Of a stretch of DNA of 64,000 nt, positions 32,985-44,305 are shown piece by piece. The notes beneath the pieces are model-generated. The model was not told the DNA's origin and searched no databases. It saw only the letters and a program-made list of their open reading frames with translations. Made by a program: the position numbers and the translations under genes. Positions within the stretch are counted from its first letter, which is position 1; each line of letters begins with the position of its first letter. The stretch comes from Malaya genurostris (lineage: Eukaryota; Arthropoda; Insecta; Diptera; Culicidae): assembly GCF_030247185.1 (NCBI RefSeq), contig NC_080571.1:147252389-147316388 (forward strand), written 5' to 3'.

Positions 32985-34658
32985 TTAAGGGGCACTTTGT
33001 TCGTGGCTCGTCTCGTCCTCCATTGCCGCATACGTGGTTGTGTTGTTGATTTCCGTCTTCTTTTCGTTTTCCTTGTTGTTCGCCGTCTTGAGCTCGTTGC
33101 TAGTTGCTGAAGAAGCGCCTTGTTGTACATTGGTTGCTGTTGTTGGTTGGTTTGATGGTAAAACAGGAGTACTACCCTCACTAGTTTTTGTTGTTGAACG
33201 GTTGACTTTGGACTGATCGCTGGACTGCGGGGGAAGGTCATGCACGCGTACTTGTATGGCATTGTTCACCATGTGCACAGGAATTTTGTATTTAATGTTG
33301 TCACACTCAACGCTGTGCACCTCGTTGTTAACCGAAGCGAATGCAATTGCATCGCTTTCACGTTTAAACATAATGTGCACACAGTTAGACGACTTGTTGA
33401 ATTGAATCTCAGTTACAATATTAGCGTCTAGATGCATTCGTTCTTTAACCCTCAGGGTACGGACTATAGAAAAGTTACGTTCAGTACGGACAGGGTTAGC
33501 CTAACCCGGCGACTTTGATTGGGTGTATATCGAGCTGTACTTTGTCAATTTGAATATTTTTTTTTATTTTGTGTGAAATTGTCTCAAAAATATAATAGAG
33601 TTGTCAGATTAATCATTTAACTGATTGAAAAAAAATTATAATGAAAAATGTGAACGGGTCATGATTTTTTTTTGTAAAAAACGTTTTTTTTTTCAAAATG
33701 CTGTAACTTTTTGAAAAAAAAAAATATTAACATTGTATAACTCGCAATTGAAAGGTAAAAAGTAGTTCTTACACCTGTCCATAACGGTTTTTTGATTTAT
33801 TCCAAAAACCATATTTTTTTTGAAAAATGAAAATACGCGTTTTTTCGAGTTAGCGAAAAAACGTTGTTTCGTTGATTTATGATGATAAAGGTTAAAATTA
33901 ATTACTTTGAGCGTAAAAAAATTGTTTCTCAGATATTGTTGAGTAGTATCATTACAAGTAGTATCATTACAAGAAACAAAATTTAATGAGTTTTAATTCA
34001 CTACGAGCAGCAAAGATTTCGATATAAGACGTACGTTCAAGTGATTGAGATCTACTACAATACTTCGCTTACACCATATACAACGCGTTATTTTGAGGTT
34101 AGAATCTACAAAATTAAGTAAAGAGTACGTATTCTTACTTACCTTTTTATTCCTCAGCGGCAAACAGACGAAAATTAAAACTTAATTTTTTTGAAAATTT
34201 TGGATTTTGTAACGTTCGATACGGACTGGGTGTACCACACCCGAGCATAATGTTTATATGTGTCTAGCTCGGACACAAAGCGGAAACTGACTCTGCCGCT
34301 TAGGCCTCTAATAGTGTGTACCTATAAGTTTTTTCCCCCCCTGGTCCGGACCCCCCTCGCCGACTTCTCTTCGTATGGCGCTTCTTTCAAATTTCGCTCG
34401 GGTTACGGTAACCCAGTCCGTACCCTGAGGGTTAAGTAAGATTTCAATTTCATTTTCTGCTGGTCTAACTTTGCAACGCTTGAAATCTATATACATTCAA
34501 TTTTGTGTTGTTGGCCAAGTTTCAGGTTTTGTTAAATCCGATTTGACCATTCCGTACACTCTATTGTTCACTGCACTGTATTGTCTTTGTTTCTTTTGTT
34601 TCGACCGCAAACGATTTTCGACTGTGTTGGGTGAGATGCGATCACGAAGTGATGATTT
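32985..34658 (-). pseudogene. gag-like LINE ORF1, split by a TTAA element
   Basis: The 5' part (34658-34432) reads through NRVYGMVKSDLTKPETWPTT, has a TGA near 34500, and continues CKVRPAENEIEIL. The frame then resumes exactly beyond the 33449-34431 insert as MHLDANIVTEIQFNKSSNCV. The following segment (KRESDAIAFASVNNEVHSVE; YKIPVHMVNNAIQVRVHDLP) is the RNA-binding region typical of ORF1 in R1/LOA-type mosquito LINEs. A Ser/Thr/Asn-rich tail ends at 32985; the usual zinc knuckles are missing. Apart from the insert and one stop the frame is open. Confidence 0.6.
33449..34431. mobile_element. piggyBac-like non-autonomous element
   Basis: A 983-bp element flanked by TTAA (33445-33448 and 34432-34435). 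The perfect 17-bp terminal inverted repeat is CCCTCAGGGTACGGACT. A TTAA target and CCCT ends fit the piggyBac superfamily. No transposase is encoded. A near-palindromic motif of type TACGGAC(A/T)GGGTN..ACCCG appears three times: near 33494, near 34212, and inverted near 34400. Removal of the element plus one TTAA restores the surrounding LINE frame exactly, confirming its borders. Confidence 0.85.
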
Positions 34659-34667
34659 GTAGGACAT

Positions 34668-34708
34668 CAATTGTGCTTCAAGAAGGACGGAGTAAAGTTT
34701 AAGGCGCG
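34668..34708 (-). pseudogene. old BEL/Pao pol, small RNase H piece
   Basis: Encodes RLKLYSVLLEAQL, matching the BEL RNase H segment PRLELCAALLGAKL present in the young element at ~39534-39580. It lies between the LINE target duplication and the young BEL 5' LTR, and continues into 46510 once the young BEL is removed. Confidence 0.65.
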
Positions 34709-35225
34709 TGTTTACGTATAGTATAAAGAGAGAAGCGAAACTGTTATACAAGTATCAATCCTCTTCGAGAAGTTAGGTTGGATGATTTCTAAATGAGCCG
34801 CTTTGCGCATAAAGTCAAGAACTGTACACGGCAAGGTAGAATACTCGACCGACTCATTGTATGTATTGGTGATCACATAATCGGTTAGGTTTTAGTAGAT
34901 CAGTTCAGTTCAGCCTTCATTGCGACAGGTCGGCCACCAAGGCCCAAGTGAAAATTATAGTAAATTGTAGTAAATTGTAGTAGTGTAGTGAAATTAGTAA
35001 AAATATAGTTTGATTAAGTAAAAAGCTGAAAGCATTTTTACTTACCTGGTGCTGATCCTCGTCTTTGGTTGGCTATCTGCGTGGGAATTACTTACCTGTA
35101 GATGCACTTGCCGGTTGATACACTGCTGCAGTTGAGACCTGAAAAGAAAGGTAGGAGAACTGTCCGCATATTTGGCCTCGGACGTTTTTTTTTGAACCGG
35201 AACACGCCAAGGTAAGGCCAAAACA
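34709..35225 (+). repeat. 5' LTR of young BEL
   Basis: 517 bp, TGTTTACG...CCAAAACA (TG...CA ends). Contains internal duplicated ATAGTAAATTGTAGTAAATT and, just before its end, CCAAGGTAAGG, which resembles a 5' splice site. It differs from the 3' LTR at ~35125 (C against T), ~35147 (A against G) and by one T in a run. Confidence 0.95.
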
Positions 35226-36225
35226 TTGGTGCCGTGACCAGGATCTTTTGTGTTCCGGAGAAGCGACGCGGCGTCGGTAGCACCATTTTTATTCGGAGAA
35301 TAAAGGCGAAGCTCCGCCATCACGAAAGTTATTTGGATCTTCGAACGCCATCATCCGACGGAGAAGCAGCCATCACACTTGGGGAAATAACGCCATTGGT
35401 AGATTTGGATTCGCTAGGAAATTTTTGATTCAATGCCTGGTTGACAGGCTCACAAGGTGAGTACCTGTCCAATAAATCTACTTTCGCTTGCGTATCTACG
35501 TGGTCGTTATTTTGTTTTTTCTCGGTGGCTAATATTTCGACACTACACTACTGGATCGCTGACCGATGGATGAATGGAGGCTGAACTAATTCGGATGGTG
35601 ATCTTGGAACGTTTATCTTTTTTTGGATGGAACAAGTGCACATACAAATAAATATTAATTTCAATATACTACGTATTTTGCTACATCAAGTACTGAGCCC
35701 TGGATGCCCGCGGGCAATTTTATCGACATTTGGTATGTGGATTGAATGAAATAGAAGTTTGATTGTTTGTGTGCGATGCAGTGAAGATGAATGTATAATT
35801 ATCTGTACAAGGCATTTGATACAGGTACAAAAGGTGAGTACCTGTCCACCTATTCACCCAACAGTGCGGAAGGTGTTTCGCTTTGTGTAGTGTTTGCAGA
35901 TTTGAATGTTAATTTTGAGAGCTTCTGACTGAATGCGAGTGTGATTTTGACGAATCTGCAACTGTGGCGTTCGAGTGTTGTTTTGGCATTCCGTAACGAG
36001 TTTGAGTGACGCTTTTCGTATATACTGTGCTGGAGGAAATATTTATTCTTGATTCTCGCGAAGATTTTCTATTTTGACATACAAGGCCTGGTAGACAGGC
36101 TCACAAGGTGAGTACCTGTCCAACACACTAAATATCTCTCGCGAGGTGCTTTTCTGGTGTTTATTTTCCAGAATTATCTGGTTTGCTGCATAATTTTTTT
36201 GTAATTTTGGTCTTGGACGTCTACT
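35226..36225 (+). promoter_or_regulatory. BEL leader with three hairpin/splice-donor repeats
   Basis: Between PBS and gag lie three copies of a motif containing AAGGTGAGTACCTGTCC. They are at 35443-35469, 35821-35845 and 36094-36120. In copies 1 and 3 GACAGG+CTCAC pairs with GTGAG+CCTGTC. In copy 2 ACAGGTAC pairs with GTACCTGT. Each holds a consensus 5' splice site (AAG|GTGAGTA). A pyrimidine-rich acceptor, TTATTTTCCAG, ends at 36171 just before the gag ATG at 36226. Packaging, dimerisation or spliced-leader roles are all possible; none is shown. Confidence 0.6.
35227..35239 (+). promoter_or_regulatory. primer binding site, tRNA-His type
   Basis: TGGTGCCGTGACC begins 2 nt after the 5' LTR. 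It is complementary to the 3' end of an insect tRNA-His acceptor (..GGTCACGGCACCA). It would prime minus-strand DNA synthesis. Confidence 0.75.
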
Positions 36226-39200
36226 ATGGGCAAAAAGATGAAATCAAAGATTCATATAAGAGACAGTATAGTGGATTTTTTGTTTCGGATGGAGAGGTTC
36301 ATGATGAGCACGGAGTCACCGGACGAAAATCAAATTAGATTTCGACTGGAGAAGCTAGAGACGAAATGGGATGAATTCGAGGAAATTCAGTGCGAAATCC
36401 AGAGTGCTGAAGATCACGAGGAGAACATCGCAGGCCACCGACTTGTTCGAGAGGAGTTCGAGGAGAAATACTTCGAGGTAAGGGCGGGGCTGGTAGGCAA
36501 ATTACCACAAACGGTAACGCATACTACGACACATAATACAGCTGTAGCTTCATCGGCGAGCGTGCATACATACGTACGTTTACCACAAATAAACTTGCCT
36601 GAATTTGATGGGTGTTTTGAAAAATGGCTTGCATTTCACGACACATTTAGAGCCCTGATAGATTCGTCTTCCGAGTTGAGTGGTATCCAAAAGTTTCATT
36701 ACCTGCGGGCTTCTCTTAAGGGCGATGCTCTAAAACTAATCGATTCATATCCGATGAGTGATGCGAATTACAGGGTGGCTTGGGATGCATTGGTCGCTAG
36801 GTTTTCCAACAAGTATTTACTAAAAAAGAGACACTTGAACGCTTTATTCGAGTATCCGAGGATAAAAAAGGAATCCGCTGTTGCTATTCACGACATCATA
36901 GACTGTTTTGAGCGTAATACAAAAATTCTAGATCAGTTGGGCGAAAAAACGAATGGCTGGGGTGCGATGTTGGTTCATCTCATGGTTTCAAAATTGGATG
37001 ACGTTACTCAAAAACGCTGGGAGGAGCATGCTTCAGGTGACGATGAACCATCGTTTGCCGTATTAGTAAACTTTCTGAAGAAACAGACACGTGTGCTTGA
37101 TGCAGTTTCTGTGGATCAACACTCTTCAAGTTCAGCTTATTTGTCTTCTCCGAACGGTGCTAAATACAGACCAGCGAAGGTATCGGTCAACGCGGCGACT
37201 GAAAGTTCGGGTCCAAACTGCATTGTATGTTCCGAGCAACATTCTATTGCAAGATGTCCGACCTTTTTTAAGTATCCAGTTGATAAAAGACTGCAGATCA
37301 CCAACTCTAAGAGATTGTGCAGTAACTGTATGGGACGTAATCATTTGGCACGAGATTGTCCATCGAAATATCGGTGCAGAACCTGTTCTAAGAAGCATCA
37401 TTCTTTACTTCATCCCGGATTTCCTGGTTCTGGTTCATCTTCTGCGGCAGGTACAACTGAGACTGGTGGGTCTCCATCGACTTCTGGGGCTGCGTCGAAC
37501 TCTGGTGGTTTGGTTTCTAGTTCGGTCGCATCTATATCATCTAACATGGCGATGGGGGTCACAGGATCGCATATTTTCCTGCTGACGGCGATACTGAAAG
37601 TGAAGGATAGATGGGGACGGACACATCTCGCTAGGGCGTTGCTGGATTCAGGTTCACAGGCAAACCTCATGTCAGAAAGACTATGTCAACTTCTCAAACT
37701 TCAGCGTAGCGACAAGAAAGTGGAAATTAGCGGAATCGGACAAACAAGAAGACATATTTCTTGGGAAGTATCTACGGTTGTTAGCTCGCGTACGCTAGAT
37801 TTTTCGTTGCCAATGGAATTCTTGGTTTTGGGGCAGGTAACAGACAATCAGCCATCTACGTCTATACCATTGGCGCAGTGGAATCCACCGTCCGATATGG
37901 ATTTAGCTGATCCTGAATTCTACATTTCGCGCCCGATTGACTTGGTACTTGGTTCACAGTTTTATTACGATTTTCATCTTATGGATGGTGGTCGGTTACA
38001 AATTCGTAGGATCGACAATACTCTTCCAGTTTTCGTCAACACGGTTTTCGGATGGGTTGCAGCAGGTGAATCCGATTGGAATGGTGGAATATCAACAGTG
38101 AGCTGCAACTTAGCTGTAACAAAATCGCTGAATAAATCCATCGAAAGGTTTTGGACAATCGAAGAACTATCGGACACGCTGCCTCGGACCCAAGAAGAGG
38201 AAGATTGTGAACTACATTTCCGGAATACGGTCAGTCGTGATACAAACGGGCGATATGTAGTGCGCTATCCAAAGCATATGAACTTCCACGAAATGATTGG
38301 AGAATCGAAGGATGCAGCAATACGAAGATTTCAACATTTGGAAAGGCGGTTGACGAAGGACTCCGAACTGAAGAAGCAGTACTGTGAATTCATGCAAGAG
38401 TATCTAGATCTGGAACATATGAAGCTCATCGGCTCAGTGGACGGTTTGCGGGAAGATCAAAAACCAGTTTGTTACCTTCCTCATCATCCAGTTTTCAAGG
38501 AATCAAGCTCAACAACAAAGGTGCGAGTCGTGTTCGATGGTTCAGCAAAAACTTCTACGATTTTTTCTCTCAATGATGCGCTTCTTACTAGACCGGTAAT
38601 ACAGGATGATTTGCTAGATCTAATGATACGCTTCCGCAAACACGCTGTCGCTTTGGTTGCCGACATAGAAAAGATGTATCGGCAAATACGCGTACATTCA
38701 GAAGATACACCATTGCAGAGAATTGTCTGGCGTTTCAACCCATAAGAGCCGATTCAGGTTTATGAGCTTCTCACTGTCACCTACGGTCTTTCTCCATCGT
38801 CGTTCCTGGCAACACGAGTGCTTAAGCAGTTGGCTTTGAACAGTGCGAGAAACCAAAAATCAGTATCTGTTGCAGTAGCGGAAGATTTTTATATGGACGA
38901 TTTTCTATCGGGAGCGGAATCTATTGAAGATGCTAAGCGATTGCGATTCGGTGTACAAACACTTATGGCGGAAGCAGGACTACAGCTTCGAAAATGGAAT
39001 TCAAATATCTCAGAAGCTTTGGAAATTGCCCCGGAAGGACCCACCATTCTACATTTTGAAAAGGAACAGAAGGTGGAAACACTAGGAGTTGCCTGGGAGA
39101 CTGGACCAGATCAGTTTTGCTTCGACGTTCGCGATATCAAACATGGCGAGCAATGGACAAAGCGAAAGATATTTTCGGCGATAGCTCAGTTATACGATCC

Positions 39201-40088
39201 TCTTGGACTTGTGTCACCTGTCATAGCTTGGGCTAAGATTCACATGCAGCAGCTTTGGTTATCCTCCGTTGGTTGGGATGACCCAGTTACCGTTACTGTA
39301 AACGCTAGATGGGAAGAGTTCTACGTTCAGTTACCTGAGTTGAGATCGTTTAAGATACCAAGATGTTTGTTCCTAGCCAAACCAACGGATACTCAGTTTC
39401 ACGTTTTCTGCGATGCCTCGGAACTGGCATACGGAGCTTGTATTTATGCGCGTTCGACCAACAAGGATGGCGAAATCAAGGTTACGCTCATATCATCAAA
39501 ATCTCGTGTAGCTCCACTCAAACGGCTTTCTCTACCTCGCTTGGAGTTGTGTGCTGCTCTTTTGGGGGCCAAACTATACGCCCGGGTCTCAGCAGCATTA
39601 CGGATGGAAGGAACTTCTTGCTGGTTTTGATCAGATTCCACCGTCACTCTACACTGGATACAAGCACCATCCAACACTTGGCAGACTTTCGTCGGAAATC
39701 GCACTTCTGAAATACAAAATCTTACTCGAGGACATAACTGGAACCACGTCAAAGGAGTCGAAAACCCGGCCGACTATGTATCTCGTGGAATGCTACCAAG
39801 GAACTTCATCGCAAATATGATTTGGCTCGAAGGCCCAGCTTGGCTCCAAAAATCGCAGGAAAATTGGCCTGAACACCATAATCCAGAACCTCCGCCAGAA
39901 GATATTCTAGAGAGAAGAAAAACCGTACTAGTAATTCAACAAAACTCGACCGTAGAATTTATTTATTTGTTGTCAATCAAAAGTAGACCATAAGGATAAT
40001 TACAATAATCGTCTTAAATTAGTAAACTATTCTAAATAGATCACTAAATAATGTATAATTTATTATGAGTTAAATAATTATAATTGGC

Positions 40089-43000
40089 TTACCGAATAGA
40101 ACTGAAATATTGCTTTAGTTTGTTTTTTGACATAGTGAAATCGACTGCTTCTGAATGCTTGTTGTATACAGCCATCAATTGATTTATTGGCCCATTTTTT
40201 GCATAGTTTGTTCGCTGGTGGTTTGTAATAAAAATATTTCGATTTCTTAAAGGCCGAGATGGTATGTAAAAATTTAGTTTGGACAGGAGTTGACTGGAAT
40301 CTACGCGATTCGAGACAATGTCATTTACAAATGAGACCATTGAAAATTCTCTGCGTTCTTTTAATGTTTGAATACTGATCAGCATACAGCGAGCTTTATA
40401 GGATGGAAGAGGAAGTCTTGTCCAACCTAATTTACGAAGTGCAAATAACAAAAATTGTTTTTGAACTGATTCAATTCGATCTTCCCATGTGATTAAGCAA
40501 GGTGACCAAACTAAGCTACAGTATTCTAGTACTGACCGAACATAGGCAATGTATAATGTTTTAATTGTATACGGATCGTGAAAACAGTAACAAAATCGTT
40601 TTATGAATCCTAGCATGTTATTGGCTCTGTTTATGATTGTATTATAATGGTCAACAAAAGTCATTTTAGAATCTAGTATTATTCCTAAGTCCCTAATTCT
40701 TTCGCATTTTTGAGCTGTTTGACTTCCAAGAATAAGTATCAAGTCAGGTGTATTTCGTTTTTTACTGAATGTTATTCTACTGCATTTTTTCACATTTAGT
40801 TGAAGAAGACTTTTGTTACACCATGTATAAAAAGAAAGAATTTCTTCTTGATAAACCTTGGCATCCTCACTTTTCTCTATTTCTAAAAATAGTTTTATAT
40901 CGTCTGCGTATATTAGAATTTTTATTTTTTTTAAAAGAAAGGAAATGTCGTTAACAAACAAGATAAATAAAAGAGGACCTAAATGAGATCCCTGGGGGAC
41001 CCCGGAACTGACGTGAATGGGGCTCGACTTTTTACCCTTGAATTTTACAATTTGTTGACGATTTGTTAGATAAGATTCCAACCAATTAGAAAGACCTGGT
41101 AAGATTCCCAATTTCTGTAATTTGAACATAAGCATGGGTATGTCAACACGATCGAATGCTTTGCTGAAATCTGTATAAAGAGCTTCAATGTAATTTCCCT
41201 TGTCCATAGCGGTCAGGGTATAGTGGACGAATTCAAGCAAATTAGTAGTAGTGGAACGTCCTTTGAAAAATCCATGTTGCATGTGAGTAATTCTATTTTT
41301 TATTTGACTAAAGAGTTTGTCATTAACGATCGCTTCAAAGAGCTTCGGAATGCAAGAAAGAATAGCAATCCCGCGATAGTTGCATATGTCTGCTTTTTTC
41401 CCATTTTTGAAAATTGGTATAAGGAAAGAGTTTTTCCACGTATCTGGAAAAACTCCAGACTGAAGCGAATTATTAAAAAGCCAGCACAAAGGGGTTGCAA
41501 GATCTAATGCTAATTTTTTCATAAATATGGGTGGAATCCCATCAGGTCCGGCACTTTTAGAGACATCCAATTTGTTTAGGGCATCTATTATGTCTAGCAC
41601 TTCGATTTGATTTACATTAATATCTTCAGTAAACTCTGGAAAGAAATTAAAATATTCACGATCGCGGTCATTTTCAGAAAACTTCGTATAGATTTGTTGA
41701 AAAAATTTAGCGAAAAGATTACAAATTTCTTGTGAGTTATTACCAATGTTTTCCTGTAAATACATTCTTGACGGAAAGTTTTCTGATTTCAATTTGTTTC
41801 TAACATAACTAAAGAATTTTTTTGGGCAAGACTTTATTTCCTGTTCAGTTCTTGAGTTATACTCTTTGAATGCAGTATCAATTGCTAAACTTAGTTGGTC
41901 ACAGATGTGTATGTAATTCGATAAATTGTCACTATTATTTTCTCTTTTGTACTTTTTATGAGCTTTTTGTTTTCGATTTCTTAAATTTCTAATATGCTCG
42001 TTATACCAAACAGGATACTTTGAATTATTTTGTCGCCTAATTTTCTTTAATGGGACATGTTCATTTATTATGTCGTACAGCCGTGCGTAGAAAATATCGA
42101 CTGAAATTTCGACATTTCCTTCGTTTCTAAGGAGTTCTTGCCAATCTATTTCTCGTAGCTTACGACTAATACTATCATAATTTGTTGAGTGGTAATCGAA
42201 AATCTCCTCATACTCGTAGTCGTCGGGTCTATTAATCTGATGTATAAATATTGAGAATTCGATTGCTGTATGAAAAACTTCATTTTTCCACAATGGAGTT
42301 GGTGATTCTATTACACAAAAATCATCGTGAATATTAGTAAATAAAAAATCTAAATAACAGTTTTGCTGATTTTTTACATGATTAATTTGATTAAGACCTA
42401 AACCAGATATTTTGTCGAATAAGTAATGAAGTGTTTCATTCTCCCCAACGAGAGGTAGTAAAATGCTATCATTTTCAGCGTCTTGAATAAAGTCGATATT
42501 GCGCTGATTAAAGTCTCCATATATATGAACTTTAACTTCCGATGGAAGCTTAGTAATTATTTCATCAGCAACATGCAAAAACTTTTCATATGTGGCTTTT
42601 TGGGCATTGTTAGGAGGAAAATATACTGAAACAAAAATATGTGTTTCACCTGCTAAATGAATTCTTACCCATACGTGTTCAAATTCTTTAAATTTCGTAG
42701 TGGTTATCATTTCGGCGTCAAATTCTGCTAAAACAGCAATGAGAACACCTCCCCCCGATTTTTTATCAGATGTATGGAGCTCACGATCGTTTCTAAAAAC
42801 GTTGTAAATGTTTCCGAAGACTTCCGTGCTGTTAACGCTATCATCCCAACTAGTTTCGGTTGCTAGAATAATTCCATACGAACACCCTAAAATATTTTTA
42901 TGGATTTCATTAATCTTATGTGCGCTCTTCATACGGTTAAAATTTTGACAATATGCTATGATTTCTGTCGACGACGCTAGATGAGGAGATCTTATTGAAC

Positions 43001-43100
43001 ATGATTGTTGACTTGTGATAATATGGTCATTATTCTCTTCTTCTGGGTAATGCGTCAAAATTGTCGAAAACACGAATGTTGAGCAAGACACGCCACGCAC
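40089..43100 (-). CDS. LINE ORF2: endonuclease and reverse transcriptase (intact)
   Basis: 1003 residues. It would nick target DNA and copy its own RNA by target-primed reverse transcription. Endonuclease domain ~residues 45-275 with ILATETSWDD, VSVYFPPNN and VHIYGDFNQ. The usual SDH motif is replaced by VFHTAIEF, with His kept but no preceding Asp. Linker ~300-470. Reverse transcriptase: SAGPDGIPPIFMKKLALDLA, NYRGIAILSCIPKLFEAIV, motif A TDFSKAFDRVDIPML, motif B SGVPQGSHLGPLLFILFVND, and motif C ILIYADDIKLF (YADD at 40899-40910, residues 731-734). The start ATG lies 46 nt inside ORF1, so translation probably uses reinitiation or slippage. All RT catalytic residues are present. Confidence 0.9.
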   Translation of the reverse strand: MRGVSCSTFVFSTILTHYPEEENNDHIITSQQSCSIRSPHLASSTEIIAYCQNFNRMKSAHKINEIHKNILGCSYGIILATETSWDDSVNSTEVFGNIYNVFRNDRELHTSDKKSGGGVLIAVLAEFDAEMITTTKFKEFEHVWVRIHLAGETHIFVSVYFPPNNAQKATYEKFLHVADEIITKLPSEVKVHIYGDFNQRNIDFIQDAENDSILLPLVGENETLHYLFDKISGLGLNQINHVKNQQNCYLDFLFTNIHDDFCVIESPTPLWKNEVFHTAIEFSIFIHQINRPDDYEYEEIFDYHSTNYDSISRKLREIDWQELLRNEGNVEISVDIFYARLYDIINEHVPLKKIRRQNNSKYPVWYNEHIRNLRNRKQKAHKKYKRENNSDNLSNYIHICDQLSLAIDTAFKEYNSRTEQEIKSCPKKFFSYVRNKLKSENFPSRMYLQENIGNNSQEICNLFAKFFQQIYTKFSENDRDREYFNFFPEFTEDINVNQIEVLDIIDALNKLDVSKSAGPDGIPPIFMKKLALDLATPLCWLFNNSLQSGVFPDTWKNSFLIPIFKNGKKADICNYRGIAILSCIPKLFEAIVNDKLFSQIKNRITHMQHGFFKGRSTTTNLLEFVHYTLTAMDKGNYIEALYTDFSKAFDRVDIPMLMFKLQKLGILPGLSNWLESYLTNRQQIVKFKGKKSSPIHVSSGVPQGSHLGPLLFILFVNDISFLLKKIKILIYADDIKLFLEIEKSEDAKVYQEEILSFYTWCNKSLLQLNVKKCSRITFSKKRNTPDLILILGSQTAQKCERIRDLGIILDSKMTFVDHYNTIINRANNMLGFIKRFCYCFHDPYTIKTLYIAYVRSVLEYCSLVWSPCLITWEDRIESVQKQFLLFALRKLGWTRLPLPSYKARCMLISIQTLKERREFSMVSFVNDIVSNRVDSSQLLSKLNFYIPSRPLRNRNIFITNHQRTNYAKNGPINQLMAVYNKHSEAVDFTMSKNKLKQYFSSIR

Positions 43101-44305
43101 GTATCAGTTGACGAACATTCAGCAGTCATTTGATTCGGCATCGTTAGTTGCAGGTTGTGCTCTCGATAAGGATTAATCGTCGGTCCTCTTTGAAAATTAA
43201 TTGTAGGTCTGTAATTTGTTGGTGGTCCCGAAAATCGATCCTTAGCTGCAGCAAGAAGTATTCTATCAGGTGGAAGATTATTTCGGCTGTTGTTGTAGTT
43301 GTTGTTATTATAGTTGTTGTTATTATTGTTATTGCTATTATTATTCATGTTGTGACTAATAATGTTATTACAATATCGTTTTGTAGATGAATGATGCGTT
43401 GAAAGAATATTGGATCTGTTATTGTAATTTTTTCTTGAATTTCGCTTTTTGCGCCTTCTTGACTTGTCAGCCTCATTTTGCTGACGTCGGAACCTAGATT
43501 GGCGTGCGTCGTACTCACTCCAATCTGCTTTCCATACTTTTTTGCTGCCTAATAAACGCCATCCAGAATAGTCGGGTTTTTTACAATTCAATTCGTCATC
43601 CAAACTGGGGCATGAGTCAGGTGTCGATGATGATGATACAGCAATTTGGATTCCAGCAATATTTGTTGATAAAGACTTCAACTCCTCTAGAATGTCCAAC
43701 TCGACCATTGAATTCGGATTGTTAGGTAAACAGGTTGCTGTGTCAAGTGATAGCTGACTGAGTTGACTTATTTCGTTACTCAGGTCTCGCAAATTTGTAG
43801 AAAATTCTGACGTCACGGTTTGCAGTGTCGAGAACACACTTTCCTTTGTCGACTTTAAAGCTGTATCTAGCAGTGCAGTCATGTGATTTTTAATACTTGT
43901 CACACTTCCCGGCAAACTGCTATTTTTATTTAGTGCGATCAACTCATTTTTTATGGTAGTGAGTAAGACTTCTAGTCCGTCAATCGCCTCATGTATTACA
44001 GTTGGCTTCTCCTGTTGGAAAGCAAACTTATGCAGCACTTCCGTGTTGGCCTGAAGTTGCTTCTCCAGCAGTTTTTGTTGTTCAACAAGGCTGCTATAAT
44101 GCATCTTTACTTGTAGTAATTCTTGACATACCTCGCAACATGGCAGCACATAAGAATTAATATCTGCTTTTTTGTCTCTCTTCCTGAGAGAACCGCGCTG
44201 AATGGTAACACCGATGCAAGCCGCGTGAAATTTTCGAGGGCAGCCAACGCATGTCCACATGATTGTGTCGACGGAGGTATCCAGTGCACAAATTTCACAA
44301 CTCAT
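43055..44305 (-). CDS. LINE ORF1 with PHD finger (intact)
   Basis: 416 residues from the ATG at 44305. The open frame extends upstream of this ATG, but that part is 5' UTR and BEL sequence. Residues 1-68 form a PHD-type Cys/His finger (CEICALDTSVDTIMWTCVGC, FHAACIGV, CCEVC). Residues ~75-230 are predicted coiled coil (HYSSLVEQQKLLEKQLQANT, later repeated heptads). Residues ~255-345 are basic (SRFRRQQNEADKSRRRKKRN). An Asn-rich low-complexity segment follows (encoded near 43290-43360), and the C-terminus ends with a small Cys/His group (CVACLAQHSCF). The likely role is RNP formation and RNA binding. PHD fingers in other proteins read histone tails, so chromatin targeting is a reasonable but untested idea. 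Confidence 0.85.
   Translation of the reverse strand: MSCEICALDTSVDTIMWTCVGCPRKFHAACIGVTIQRGSLRKRDKKADINSYVLPCCEVCQELLQVKMHYSSLVEQQKLLEKQLQANTEVLHKFAFQQEKPTVIHEAIDGLEVLLTTIKNELIALNKNSSLPGSVTSIKNHMTALLDTALKSTKESVFSTLQTVTSEFSTNLRDLSNEISQLSQLSLDTATCLPNNPNSMVELDILEELKSLSTNIAGIQIAVSSSSTPDSCPSLDDELNCKKPDYSGWRLLGSKKVWKADWSEYDARQSRFRRQQNEADKSRRRKKRNSRKNYNNRSNILSTHHSSTKRYCNNIISHNMNNNSNNNNNNNYNNNNYNNSRNNLPPDRILLAAAKDRFSGPPTNYRPTINFQRGPTINPYREHNLQLTMPNQMTAECSSTDTCVACLAQHSCFRQF

Larger units (their letters stand above)
32837..34658 (-). mobile_element. short LINE (ORF1 only) inserted in old BEL
   Basis: A minus-strand non-LTR element flanked by GTAGGACAT duplications. It consists of a 5' part, one ORF1 and a short 3' UTR with an AATAAAAATATTTTTAAATAA-like tail at 32837-32857. 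Removing the 33449-34431 insert, it is only ~835 bp, so ORF2 was lost before it moved. It must have been mobilised in trans. Confidence 0.65.

Noticed and set aside
37091..37585. 164-codon plus-strand frame overlapping BEL gag
   Set aside because: Out-of-frame shadow of the gag-pol frame, with no domain of its own.
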